A stretch of 64,000 nt of DNA from Rhizomys pruinosus (taxonomy: Eukaryota; Chordata; Mammalia; Rodentia; Spalacidae). Below the pieces are notes generated by a model that was not told the origin of the DNA, did no database searches, and saw only the letters and a program-made list of their open reading frames with translations. The DNA lies in assembly GCA_009823505.1 (NCBI GenBank), contig VZQC01001008.1:2773920-2837919 (forward strand), written 5' to 3'. This document shows, one piece after another, positions 17,405 to 30,600 of this stretch. Each line of letters opens with the position of its first letter. Position 1 is the stretch's first letter. A program made the position numbers and the translations under genes.

Positions 17405-20400
17405 CTGCATAGAACACAGACCTTGCCATTACTTTACCCAAGCATCCATTTTTCAAAGACTAGCGGTGTAATGACAAACCCAGTATTAATGGACAGTGGC
17501 TGGGATTTCAGCTTTAGAGGACATGCTTCTTCCTTTCTTTGGGGTATTCACTCTGATCTCCCTGGGACTACGATGTTGTTAGGGTTGACTCTCCCAGGTT
17601 ATTACCATGTCAGAATGAGAGCAGGAGGCAAGCAAAGCTGCCTATTAATTTGCTTAAATGCATGTTCATAAGACTCTTGGGTTAGGGGAAAGAAGAGAGA
17701 GAGGAGGGGAGGGGAGGGGAGGGGAGGGAAGGGGAGGGAATAAGGGAAGGAATAGGGGGGAAGAAGGGGGAGAAGGAAAGGAAGGCGAGGAGGGCAAGGG
17801 GGAAGGGGAGGGGAAGGGAAGGGAAAGGGAAGGGGAAGGGAAGGGAAGGGGAAGGGAAGGGGAAGGGAAGGGGAAGGGAAGGGAAGAAACCAACCTACAC
17901 TTGGCTAATTCTAGAAAGAATGTGAAGACTAGGTTAGTTTCATTCTTGTAATTGCCATCTGCCAACTCTGATGCTGACTGGGCTTTCAGGACCTCAGACA
18001 CCAAAAAGAAAAGTCAAGGCATTGTTATATCAGTAAAAAAGGGAACAGCCCCTCCAAACCTGCACTTTTAACTGTGTACTGTTTCTAGTATTGTGCTGTA
18101 CAGAAGTGGTGTGGTGATATGTGCACCAGCATGAGGTTTCTGTTGCTGTGTGCTACACTTACCTTTGTGCGCTTAAAAGACTTCCTGGAGCCATTCTGTA
18201 CACAAGGTGTGTTCTTTCCGATGTAGAAGGGGTTGTGGAAGAGGGTACGGTCCTTTGCTGTGAACTGAAGAGACCAGTCCCAAACCGAGGGGAATTTCAA
18301 GCCCTTTTCGTCACCCAACTGAATATTTTTGCTTATAGCAAACTCCTGTAAAGTAAGCCATTTGAGCATGTTTGAGAAGATGCACGTCTCTCCATCCTTG
18401 CCTATGTCTGCTCCATCCTCACAGATGAGCCCCAAACTAGGGTACTTAGTCCCCACTGGAGTAGCACTTCCACTCTTGAGAGTGAGGGTACAGCACTCAG
18501 GTACAGAGACGTGGACAATGTCCATAAGTGAACACAGAACTGTTTAGCATGATGCTCCCCCATACACACAAGAGGCTGTGTACTCCGGGCACTATTATCG
18601 ATAAGAGAGCAGGACTTCCACTAACGTGATTCTGCAAATCCTTAACTTCCTTTAGGCTAACGAAGCATAATGACCTAGGTTCACAACACAACAAACGGAA
18701 CAACCCAAGGACCTGAGTGACAGCCATGTCTAACCTGTGGCAGAGGACAGACATGGGGCTCCTCTGGAAGGCAACCCTTAGGCCCTAACTTAAACTAAGC
18801 AGTCACACTAATGACGTGGAAAAAAGCTAAATATATTAATCTCTAACGAAAATCAGAGTTTCTACAAATAGTACCTGATGACTAAGATCTAAATGTGACC
18901 TCAGAAAAGTGAAGCTGGGGGAGGGGCAGGGATAAAGGACAGGAAAGACAACTGTTCCCCCACTGGGGAGGAAGGAGGCAAAGGATTCAAGCTAATACCT
19001 GGCAGAAATTTCTGAACTAGCCAACTTTTAACAACTACAGCACCAGGACATGAATGAAACAAGGAAAGCAGGTCCTCACTGCTTCCTGTTCCTAAATAGA
19101 AACTGTCATCTTAGCCACCATGTGCAGAATCTGCCAAGGAACTTAATGAAGCAAGCAGCGATGTCTCTAGCAGCAACAAAGTTCTCTAAGGTTCCTCCCA
19201 ATGCATTACTGTCATGCGACCTCAAAGCTGGTGTTCTCCCTGGACACCTGATCTACAGAGACATTAGGCTTGCTAGCCTTCTCCTTTTTCTGCAGCCCCA
19301 CACTGTGTATAGGTGTGCACAGTACTTTGATGTGTGTCAAGTCAGTGAAGGAGAGACTGGACAGTAGAGGGAATCAAGCAAAGCCTAGGAACGGTGAGCT
19401 CACAATAGAGAAGGGCAGGAAAATGATGGCAGTGTGTGGGAATACAAATGGAAAGCCATTTGTTTTAGGAACAAATAAATTTTCTAGGCCTCAGCAGCCT
19501 CTGGACCCTTAGTGATCAACAGTTTTGTTTTGTTTTTTTACTTGTAGGGATATTTTATTATTAATGTATAAGGTCAGCTTCTCTAGGATCACAAATCTGT
19601 CTTATGCCAACATGACTATAATGGTCTATCCTCCAACAAAATTTAATTAAATTAATAAAAACTAGCATATAGATTACTACCAAGATTTTCAGATCTTCTA
19701 AAATACATGTTAGAACTTATTTCCTCTCTTCTTTATCAACAATAAAAAATCAACATGACACAATTAAATACTCTTTGGGATGTGAAGAAATGATCCTTAG
19801 AAATCCAAGCAAAATTAACTATTCTTGAACAATATTAAGTGCTATTTAGTGGGAAGGAAGAAACGATAAATCAAGGAAAATAAAAGCTAAAACCTGGAGC
19901 CTAAAAGTCCTCTTGAAGGGTCAAATGAATATTAATACATCAACATTCATAATTTCAAAAAGCTGCAAGGTGGCAGCACGTATTTTATCTTATAGACAAG
20001 GGGAACCATATAATTTTCACTTAAGATAACAAAATACCTGAGATTGGATAATTTATATGAAAAGGAGTGTGTTTAACTCACAGTTTTTAAAAACTATTTC
20101 ATTTACTATTTTTTAATTTTTTAAATGTGTTATTTATTATATAATTTTTTATTGTTATTAAACTTTTTCCATAGGTCATACATCATTTCTCAATCGAATC
20201 TAGAGTCATTTCCTTTTCCATACCCCCCACCCCACCTGAGTCCCTGCACTCTGCCACGCATGTCCTGTATCTTCTGAGTCTTTCCAGGGTTTTTTTTTTT
20301 CCAGTTCTTTTGTTGTTGTTCTCTCCAACTTGTATTGCTACAGTATATATACATATATATATATATATATATACATAGTTATATATATATATATACATAG

Positions 20401-23400
20401 TTATATATATATATACACATAGTTTATATATATATATATACACACATATCACTTGAATTGGAGGATTTTTTTTTTTCCTAAAAGATGTCATGTTTTCCCT
20501 AAGGAAGTGCTCGAAGGTTCCTCCTTGGCAAGCCCAAACAGCTATCAATCCTGCACTTTTGCTCCACATTGGGGTCTTTCCCTCCCATGGTCGCCCAAAT
20601 GAAGTCCAGTAAGCACGCATCCTGTCTCGATCACCCCACACTGGCCTCCTTGATACAGCCCAGGGAGTCCAACAGTGGCAGTCTATATTCTGACAAGGCT
20701 GACATCCTGTGATCATCAGTTTTACATCAGCAAAGGTTAAATCTTTGTAGAGAAGCATAGAATAAACTGCACAAAAATTTCCTTCCTCAGCTGAACAATC
20801 TAAAAAGTTCTTTAACAGAGTTGAATTTCTCTGAGCTTCTCAGAGCAGCATGTTGAGAAATTTCTGTTTTCTGAGGGCTCTCATTAAGATAAGGCCCACC
20901 CATGGATCTTTGTGAGTTCAAGGCCAGCCTGGTCTACAAAGTGAGTTCCAGGACAGCTGGGGCTACAGGGAGACTCTATCTCGAAAAGACCAAAAAAAAA
21001 GGTAAGGTCCACTTCCACCCTTTTCTATGACACCCATTCTCTAGAGAAACATGTGTTTGTGTCACAGTTTGCAACATTAACATGCAAAATGAGACCAAAG
21101 GCACAACTGTTAAATGCTGGATCCACTTTGCAGATGTGGAACCTGGGCTCACTGGCTTATTTCTGAGAAGACCACAGGCTTTGTACTTCTGGCTTATTTC
21201 TGAGAGGACCACAGGCTTTGTATTTTCTAGACCAGGGCCAGAATGTGAGTCTTATATCCCTATATTTCACTCCCTAGCCTAGGACCTCAAGACCGAGGCT
21301 GAAGACCCGAGAGCACACTGTGTCCATAATCCCTACTTAGTCTTCCTCAAGCCTGCAGAAGCTGCTCTTTGGCTTCCCTCCATAGGTACTGCAGCAGTTC
21401 TGGGCTCCTCCACTGTGGGTTCACAGGGCTAGACAAAGCTTGTGTGCAAGAAGGCTCTCGCCAGCAGTAGACGGCTGGTTTCAGGCACTGCTCCACATTT
21501 TCCTTAGTCCTCAGCCTTATTCCTCTAGCTTGATGAATTATCTATCACCAGAGATGCAATCCCAACCCAAGGGACTACTGTGTGGCACAAAGGACTCTCA
21601 GAGTATCTGAGAGAGTTTTTAGAGACCGTCAATCTAATACCATGTTTACCTTTGTGTCTAGAGTTCCTGTTCCATCAGAAGCAGTTGAAATACAACTTTC
21701 ATTTTCCTGATCAGGAAATAAATGACTTCAATGAGGGTCTTTTTGTTAACTAACAACTCAAATGTTCGAAGAATAATCCAAAAGATCTGTGATCTCGGCT
21801 ACTCAGAAAGCTGAGGCAGGATTGCCTACAAGGGAGTTTAAGCCTGGCCCAAGTAACTTAGCCAGATGTTGGTGGAGGGGTGTGGCACTAGGATTGTAGC
21901 TCAGTAGCAGAGTACTTGCCCAGCATGTGCAATGCCCTGAGTTCAGTGCTGTAAAGCAAAGATCCCAAAGTATATTTAAGGTGGTTAAAAAAAGAATCTT
22001 AAATGTTTATTATAAAAAAGAAAAATCATAAAATGTTCATTAATAAAAATAACTTCCTAGATTTTTCTTTAAAGTAATGCATTCAGAAATTAGTTTGGAA
22101 AATGTAATAATTTGGGGGGGGGCTTTTTTGAGACAGGGTCTCCCTAGAGCCCCTAGCTACCTGGAGCTCACTATGTAGACCAAGCTGTCCTTGAACTCCT
22201 AGGGATCTGCCCACCTCTGCTTCCTGAATGCTAGGATTAAAGGCGTACACCACCATACCTGGCTGAAAATGTAATTTTAAATATTTAAAATATGAAGTTA
22301 ATTGTACTTCAGTTACAGCTCAGAGTTTTAAAAAGAACAGGGGTGGGGTGAAGGGCTCTAGGGAGATGGCTCAGTAGATACACATACATGAAATGGTAGC
22401 TGCAGGTGGCATGTCACTTACTGTGCTTTGTTTCACCCGCTGATGAGGTGAGTTGAACAGGAAGGTGCCGAACAGTGAGATCCGGGTACTGTCACATAGC
22501 ACTGCTAAGTAGGTTTCAGAGAATTCAAAGGCAGCTGGATATTGCTCTAAAAGCTGCCACATGGTATCCAAGAAGAGCAAGAATAAAGGACACTGGCAAA
22601 TACAGACAAACAAGGAGATTATCAAATGCTGCCCTCCAGTTCACTTATTCCCAGATTTACTGCTGATATTAAAGACAAGGCTAATAAGAAAATGTGTAAG
22701 CCTAAAGCACTTGGCCTCCAAGCTGAGCTACAGCTATACAGCCAGACTGATTCTGTCTACAACAAGCCAAAGAAGCACATTTAATCACAAAAGCCTACTA
22801 AGTGTGACAGTGACAAATAAATGAGTGTGCTGCCACTGTACAAATGCAGACCAAACTATGGATTTAAACATGTCCTGAAAGTGGTTTTATAAAAGCAAAC
22901 AAAATGTTCACCCAAGCTCTATGACTTTTGGCTTATCTGTTACTAAGCACCCAGTAAACTTCTCCAAGTTTCAGAAAACAGTTTGGCACCAGTCTCTAGG
23001 CCACCTGGCCTATCCCCCCCAGGCAGCAAGGTACTGGCAGTTTGTTGACATGCACTACAAGTCAAACTGTACTCTCTAAAAACTACCCCCCTCCAAAAAA
23101 ACCTGACCTGGCTGCCTGGCTTGGAAGGTATTATAGCAGGCAGGGCCTTTGTGAATCCCAGGCAGCCACTTGCTGCACAGGTGTTACAAAGATGTCTCTC
23201 TCAAAATCTTGGTTGTTAACTCTTATGGCCTATTTTCAGAAAAGTCCAAAACACTCCAAAAATAATTTTCAATCATAGTTGTGACTATCTTTTTTTTTTT
23301 TTTTTTTTTGTTTGTATGTATGAACGTACTGTCTGCATGTAGGTTGGTGTACCTGTGTCGTGCAATGCCGCGGAGGTCAGAAGAGGGTGTCAGATTCCCC

Positions 23401-26400
23401 TGGAACTGGAGTTAAAGACGGTTCTCAGCCGCCATGTGGATACTGGGGATTGAACCCGGGTCCTCTGCAAGAGCAGTTGGCGCTCTTAACCACTAGGCCA
23501 TCTCTCCAGCCCCGTGACTATCTTTTTATGTATATCACTTGTACAAAAATGGAGGGGTTTCATTATGACATTTTCATATATGTATATGAAGCTATTGTGA
23601 CTCTGTCTGCCACCTGCCCTCTTACCCCACTCCTATTAGTCCCGTCCCTATTCCATAATATACCCCTTTTACTCTCATATATTCTTAAATTCTCCCTATA
23701 TATAATACATTATATCTGAGGCAGATTCCACAATAAGCCCAAGTATACAGGTATCTCTATTGTAAGCTCTTTTGCTTCCTTTGGAGACATACCTAGGAGT
23801 GGCATAGCTGGATCACAGAGTAGTTCTAATTTTGGAACTGCCATATGATTTCCATTCAGGGTACACTAATTTCACTCTTTGAACAATGCAAAACTGCCCC
23901 TTTTCCTCTCACCCTCACTAACATTTGTTTGCCTATGCCTAGACTTTGAAGGGCTTCCTCTATGCTTTTCTTTGGTGGCTTCAAAGGTTTAGGTCTTATA
24001 TTAAGGTCTTTGATTAATTTTGAAATGATTTTTTTTACACAGTTGGGGGTAGGAATCAAGTTTCAGTGTTCGAAATGTGGCTAATACAGATTCTCCAACA
24101 CCACTTATTAAAAAGACTGTCTCTTCTCCAATGCATGCTTTTAGTAGCTTTGAAAATCAGATGGCAGTAGTTGCATGGATTCACTTCTGGCTCCACTATT
24201 TCTGTTCCATTGGTCTGCATGTCTTTTTAAGCCAGTCCCATGCTGTTCTTGTACAGTACAGTTTGAGGTTGCATTGCTGTTTTGGAGATTTGTCAGGAAT
24301 TCATTATGTCCTAAAATATGATCTATTTTGGAAAGTTCCAGGAGGTGCTAAGCAAAATGTGTATCCTACTGCTGTTGGGTAGGATATCCTGTAGATGTCC
24401 ATTAAATATTTTAAGTACTGGTAAGGCATTTAGACTAGTTACCTCTTTCTCAGATCTCTTCAAGTGGTTGCATCTGTCTAGGAACTGATATCCTGCCATG
24501 ACCCACTCCTTCTGTACCAGACTCTGAAATCCAGAAATTGTCCTGAAATATGGATCCATCATCACTTGAACAAGAGAAGCTACCAAACAACTCAAGTCTC
24601 TTCCCTCCTCCTCTGTCAATAAAATGGAAATAAAATGACAATGACAAAGAGAAATCCTAACATTAAGCTGGGTAATTCAAGATTCTATACTGAAACTTCC
24701 TTTAAATGTCTATGTAAGACTGTTTTACTGGGTTCTTGAAGCTCTCAAATATGACCTTAAGATAAACTAAATAGGGCCTAGTAATGGAGTCTCACATATC
24801 ATTATTTGCAAGATAACAGCAGGTGCTATTTCTTATATCTCAATAGTTTGTGGTAGAAAATCTTTCTAGACTATATTCTACTATTGTTTTGTTAAGAATA
24901 TTAAGTATAACATGATCTTTCCACTGACAACTCTAGATGGCAATGATTCAGAAGGGAATGGTGGGGAAAGGGTTGTTCTTATTGTCTGAAAAAGGTGGTA
25001 AGCATTTCTTTCCTTTTATTCAGGTTTGAGGCTGGTCTCAAATGTGCTATGTAGCCAAGGATGACACTGAATTCTGATCCTCCTAGGTCTATCTCCTAAG
25101 GGCTAGTATTATAGGGATATGTCTTACCCAGGCAACTATTGTCACTAAAATCAGTGAGACTAAAATTACCTTGATATCAAAGCCAGCCAAAAACTAAGAA
25201 AACTATCAATCAATCCTTTATGATTACAAATAGAAAAGTCATTATAAAATATTAATGAACAAATTACTATGGGAATCCAAGAATTTATCCCAAGAATACA
25301 GAATTGGTTTAGTATCTGATAAAGAAACAAATCATATTGATTTAAAAAGGCCAATATGATCATCTTTAGAGGCAGAAAGACCATCTCATACACTTCTGCA
25401 TCTATTCCTAGTAAAAACTCTTAGCAAACTAGGAATTAAGGGAAACTTATCAGAGGCATCTACAAAACCCCTACAACTAATGCCATTCTCAATGGTAAAA
25501 GACTGAATGCTTTTTCCTAACACTAGGAAAAAGACAAGGATGTTTGTTCTCAATTCTTCTATTTTTTTTTTTCTGTATGTGTATGAATGTACTGTCTGCA
25601 TGCAGGTTTGTGCACCCGTGTCATGCAATCTAGAACATACTGTCCAAGAGGCTTGAATCTGAGCAATCAGACAAGAAATAAAGAGCAACAGTATCAGAAA
25701 GGAGGTTTAAAACTGTGTTTGTGGATGTCACCAAGTATTGAAAATGTCATGACAAAGATTTATGGCTCCTTAGATCTACTAGGATTCTATGTAGGCCTTG
25801 AAAATTGCTCCACAATTGTCACTGATCTTAATAATCTGATCATCTCCATATTTTATCTGTAAACTCAGAAATTCTATTAGTTTTATTACTAGTCTATAAC
25901 AGCCCCTTGCTTATCTGGAAGATTTTTATATTGCAGTTTATTTCTACCAAAACATCAGACAAAAATTCCCATTACTATTTAATTTGAATTCTTGCTCAAA
26001 CTATTTTCTTTTTTTGGTCTTTTTTTTAACTTTTAAAAAAATTTTTATTTTTTTATGTGTATGAATGTACTGTCTGCATGTAGGTTTGTGCACCTGTGTC
26101 GTGTAATGCCTCGGAGGTCAGAAAAGGGTGTCAGATTCCCCTGGAACTGGAGTTAAAGATGGTTCTCAGCCGCCATGTGGGTGCTGGGGATCGAACTTGG
26201 GCCCTCTGCAAGAGCAGTCAGCACTCTTAACCACTAGGCCATCTCTCCAGCCCTTTGGTCTTTTTTTGAGACAGTGTCTCCTTGTAGCCCCAGCTGGCCT
26301 GGAACTCACTATGTGGACTAGGCTGGCCTTTTTGCCTGCCTCCCAAGTGCTGGGATTAAAGGCGTGCACCACCACAGACCCAGCCTCTCAAACTATTTTT

Positions 26401-27612
26401 TTGTTCACAATTTTGAATGAGTCAGAAGGCTTTTAAGCTAATGTGGATTTGTACGAATCAGAAATCTACCACGATTAGTGAGGATACCCTGACAAAATTA
26501 ACATCAGGCATTAGTCTAGTGATGAATGGGACTTGTCCTCATGTAAAGGAGGGAGGATTTACTAAATGGGAGGAATCAAATGCCTTGCTGTTCTGCCTAC
26601 AGTCTCTGCACACTTCAGTGAAATGATATGCAGAATCTGCAGTGTACTTGATGGTACCTCAGAAATATAAAAGAGAAAGATAAGATGGACGCAATTTATC
26701 TTAATGAGAATAGTCAGTTATCACAGAGGGCTGGGATGGTATTATTAGGAATTATTTTAATTACCTTGTAGGACTACAGACAGATGTTTGCTTTCCAGCA
26801 TGTACACAAGTTCTGCTGAATGTCTAAGGAAAGCCCTTAAAAAGAGAATGAGGAAAACAGTTAAATATAAAATTTCCACCATAAATATACATATATGTAT
26901 TTTTATTATATTTTATTTATGTTTGGGGTGTGTGTGTGTGTGTGTATACGCAGGTCAAAGGACAATAGGTAGGAGTTGGTTGTTTCCTTATTACAGAATA
27001 TGGGTCCCAGGGATCAAACTCAAGTCAACAGGCTTGGTGACAGGTGCCTTTACCTGGTAAGCCATCTCACCCACCCCCATAAATAATATATATATATATT
27101 TTTTTTTGTTTTGTTTTTTTTGTTTTTTTTTGTTGTTTTTTTTAGACAGGGTCTCCCGTTTTAGTACCAGCTGGCCTGGAGCTCGCTCTGTAGACCAGGC
27201 TGGTCTTGAACTCACAAAGATCCGCCTGCCTCTGCCTCCTGAGTGCTAGGATTAAAGGCGTGCGCCACCACGCCTGGCTATATATTTTAAATAGTGCTTG
27301 AAATCAAGCAAAAGTCATCATTCACTCTATGTACTTGTATTTCAACCTTATTAATTTATTTGGTATTAACAGAAATGTTTCTTTAGGGTATGTTATCAGG
27401 GACCATCATTAACCCTTTATAAGAAGGAAGAGGCTGATTTAAATAACATTGAAGAAGCTGGGCATGGTGGCGCATGCCTTTAATCCTAGCACTTGGGAGG
27501 CAGAGGCAGGTGGATCTTTGTGAGTTCAAGGCCAGCCTGGTCTACAGAGTAAGTTCCAGGACAGCTGGGACTACAGGGAGACCCTGTCTCGAAAAGACCA
27601 AAAATAAATAAG

Positions 27613-27643
<31 letters not shown>

Positions 27644-30600
27644 CATTGAAGAAATAAAACTATAGAGGTGAAAACAAAGTCATGGTTGTCAGAAGACAGG
27701 GACTGAGGGAAGGAATGAGTTATAATAAATAGGGCAGCAAAAAAGGGCCTAGTGTTGACAGCTGAGAGTTTTGACTAGGGTAGTGGTCATGTAAATCTAT
27801 ACATGTGAGAGAACTACACAGAATTCCATGCACAGATGGCCCAATGGACACAAACTGGTGAAATCAGTAGACTGTAGCAGTGTTGATTTTCTGGTTTTGA
27901 TACTGCGCTCCAGTTATATGTTACCACTGAGGGATGTAATAAGTGTAAGATTTCAAACCAGAGATAATATCATGTGTTGGTTACTAAAGCCTCAGCCTTC
28001 AATGAACCTCTTTAGGAAAAGAATACAGATCAGAAAGAGAAAGAGGCCTTAGACCTCAGATGATGTGCAGAGAGAAGAGGACAGGCGTGTAGACAGCACA
28101 GCACCTGCAAGGCACAGGGGCAGCCAGGGGAAGGATACGTGGCTCTTGATACTACCTTTTACTTCCTGCAGGATTATAATTATTTCAAAATAAAAAGTGA
28201 AAAGAGAAAATTTGACAAACCTGACATATTCTAACCACCGAGTACTTTCCAGTGAAGATAACCATTTCTCTTCAGTTTCTTCAAAAGGCTCTGTAATATA
28301 TGTATATGCATGTACATTTAGACATACATTTTAGGCATTTTAAGCTTAATTTTACATGATCAATATTAAATATTAGAATTGTGAAAGAACACACAAATTT
28401 AAAAGTTAGCTTTTAGGAAGCAGCATGTACTGTTACTATAATAAACACAGTACACACCTAAGAGGACATGCTACAATTCTTTTTTTTCAGAGATGGTCTT
28501 GTCATATAGCCCAGACTGGCCTGAAACTCATCACCCTGCCTCAGCCTCTCAAGTGAACAGATTATAGGCACAAGCCACTACACCAAGGTCACACAGTACA
28601 ATTCTATAATCAAGCAAAAGAAAACATTCCCCTGGACCCTATCTTCTACTCTCTGGCTTTTTCAAGGAAATCTTGGAGAGTCCAATTAACTCTGTGTCCC
28701 AAGAGGCCATGATTCCCAGCTTTCCAGACAACCCATGCCTAGATCCAGGCCCACTTCATACCTTTGCTGCTCCAAGTCCTACCCTCATGGCTTCTCTTCT
28801 CCTCCCCAGCTGCCAGAGCCACCTCTCTGTGTATGTGGCCCTGGGGTCAGCCACTGCCCTGCACTGGGTTTAATCATCTAAGGCCCCACTCTTTGTAAGA
28901 ACCTCCTACCAGAACACTGCCTACCCATCATCCATCAACTACAAGGCCAATTCTCCCCATACCTAAGAGACACAGGAGCTGCTCATGGATCCAAAGATAC
29001 CAAAGAGGCTTTCATGGGACATCCTCCCCAGGGCACAGTGTAGACACCTGAGTCTGCTCATAGATAAGAACTCTAAGGCCACATATAACACAGCTGATTA
29101 TCTAATCTCAGACTCTAACCATATGCACCAAAATCAATAAATCTGTCTACTTAGCAAATGCTACTGTAAGGTATTCTATACCTTTCATGATTTGGAGGGG
29201 ATGTAACAGATTTGTTTTCTAAAGGTTGGGTCTCTCCTTAGATATAGCAAATGTCCAAAGAGATATATGTATTTGGTCAAGGTCTCACTAGGGAGCCCTG
29301 CCTGGCCTGGAATACATAATGTTGATCGGGCTGGGCTCAAATTCACAGATCCTCCTTCCCCCTGCCTCCTGAGTGCTAGAGTTAAAGAGTGCACACCATA
29401 TCCAGCCACTACTATATTTCTAAGGAACATCACTTTTCCTGATAGTCCTCACAAAATCTTTATTGCCTACTTGTTATATGCATGAACAAAATAAAAATAT
29501 GGTTACCGTTTACACACAGTTGCTTAAGTTTTATAAATGCTGCTTGAATTTCTTGAATATTGGGCAAGGTCTTATCCAAATCTGATTTGTAAACATCATT
29601 CCTCTGTGGGTGACTTTTAGTTATTGCATTACAAATCCTAGTAAAGACAAAATATTTTAGTTAATATTCATCCATTTCTTCAACATCGAATATCTACATT
29701 CAACAAGTATTGAATATATTTATACTTCCTGGGGTAATTATACAATGGTGTAGAAAACCAACAGACATTGTCACCTCCATGGGGTCTAGTGAGGAAGATA
29801 GGCAGGAATTAAACTGCCATCACATATAAATCAAATGGAAACAAACGTGGTGAAGATTGCTAGAGGGCTCAAGAGAATGCCTAACGGTGAGGCCTGATCT
29901 CCATGGGAGCCAGGGAAGGCTTACTGTAAGGTGACTTGAAGGAGAGATAAAGAATGAGTGATGGGGGCAAGAGAGATGGCTCAGTGGTTAAGAGTACTGT
30001 CTGCTCTTGCAGAGGACCTGGGTTCAATTCCCAGCACCCACATGCAGCTGACATCCATCTGTAACTTCAGTTCTGGGGATCCGATGCCTTCTTCTGACCT
30101 CCTTGGATGCTGCACCTACCAACATGTAAGGAATACACTCATACACATAAAATAAAAATAATAAATATTAAAAAAAAGAGTGAGTGAGGGCCAAGTGGGT
30201 AGGGTAGATAGTGCTCATGGGGGAGCAAGAAGAAGATGGCCTAGGAGGGAAGAGCCCTGAAAAATGTTGGGAGAGTGAGAAGACCAGGGACTGTCCACTG
30301 ACCAGGTGGCTAGAGCCTGGGAAATGGAACACAGAAGGAGAAAATAATGGCACCTGTAACAGAGATGGAATGAAGCTGGGGTGGCAGAATGTGGACTTAT
30401 AAGATTTCTGAACACTGATGTGTCAGGAAGTGGGGGAAGGATTAGAGATGGAGAAAGGATCAGAGGAGGAAGACATTAGGGTAGGGGAGGCATGCTGAAC
30501 ATATCCTTGAGTTCGTTTTGAATATAAAGTTTGAAGGGCTTTGGAGACATCCACATATAAGATATCAAACTAGAGACAATATCATGTGTTGGTTACTATA

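Larger units (their letters stand above)
18346..22421 (-). other. MTMR10 intron
   Basis: Mostly unique DNA. It contains an L1-3'-end-like segment (20140-20760) with AT microsatellites, a truncated B1 (20902-21000), an ID/B4-like SINE (21790-21975) and a B1 (22120-22264). Confidence 0.6.

Noticed and set aside
17658..17951. Gly/Glu/Arg-rich or Pro/Ser-rich frames
   Set aside because: They come from the polypurine tract.
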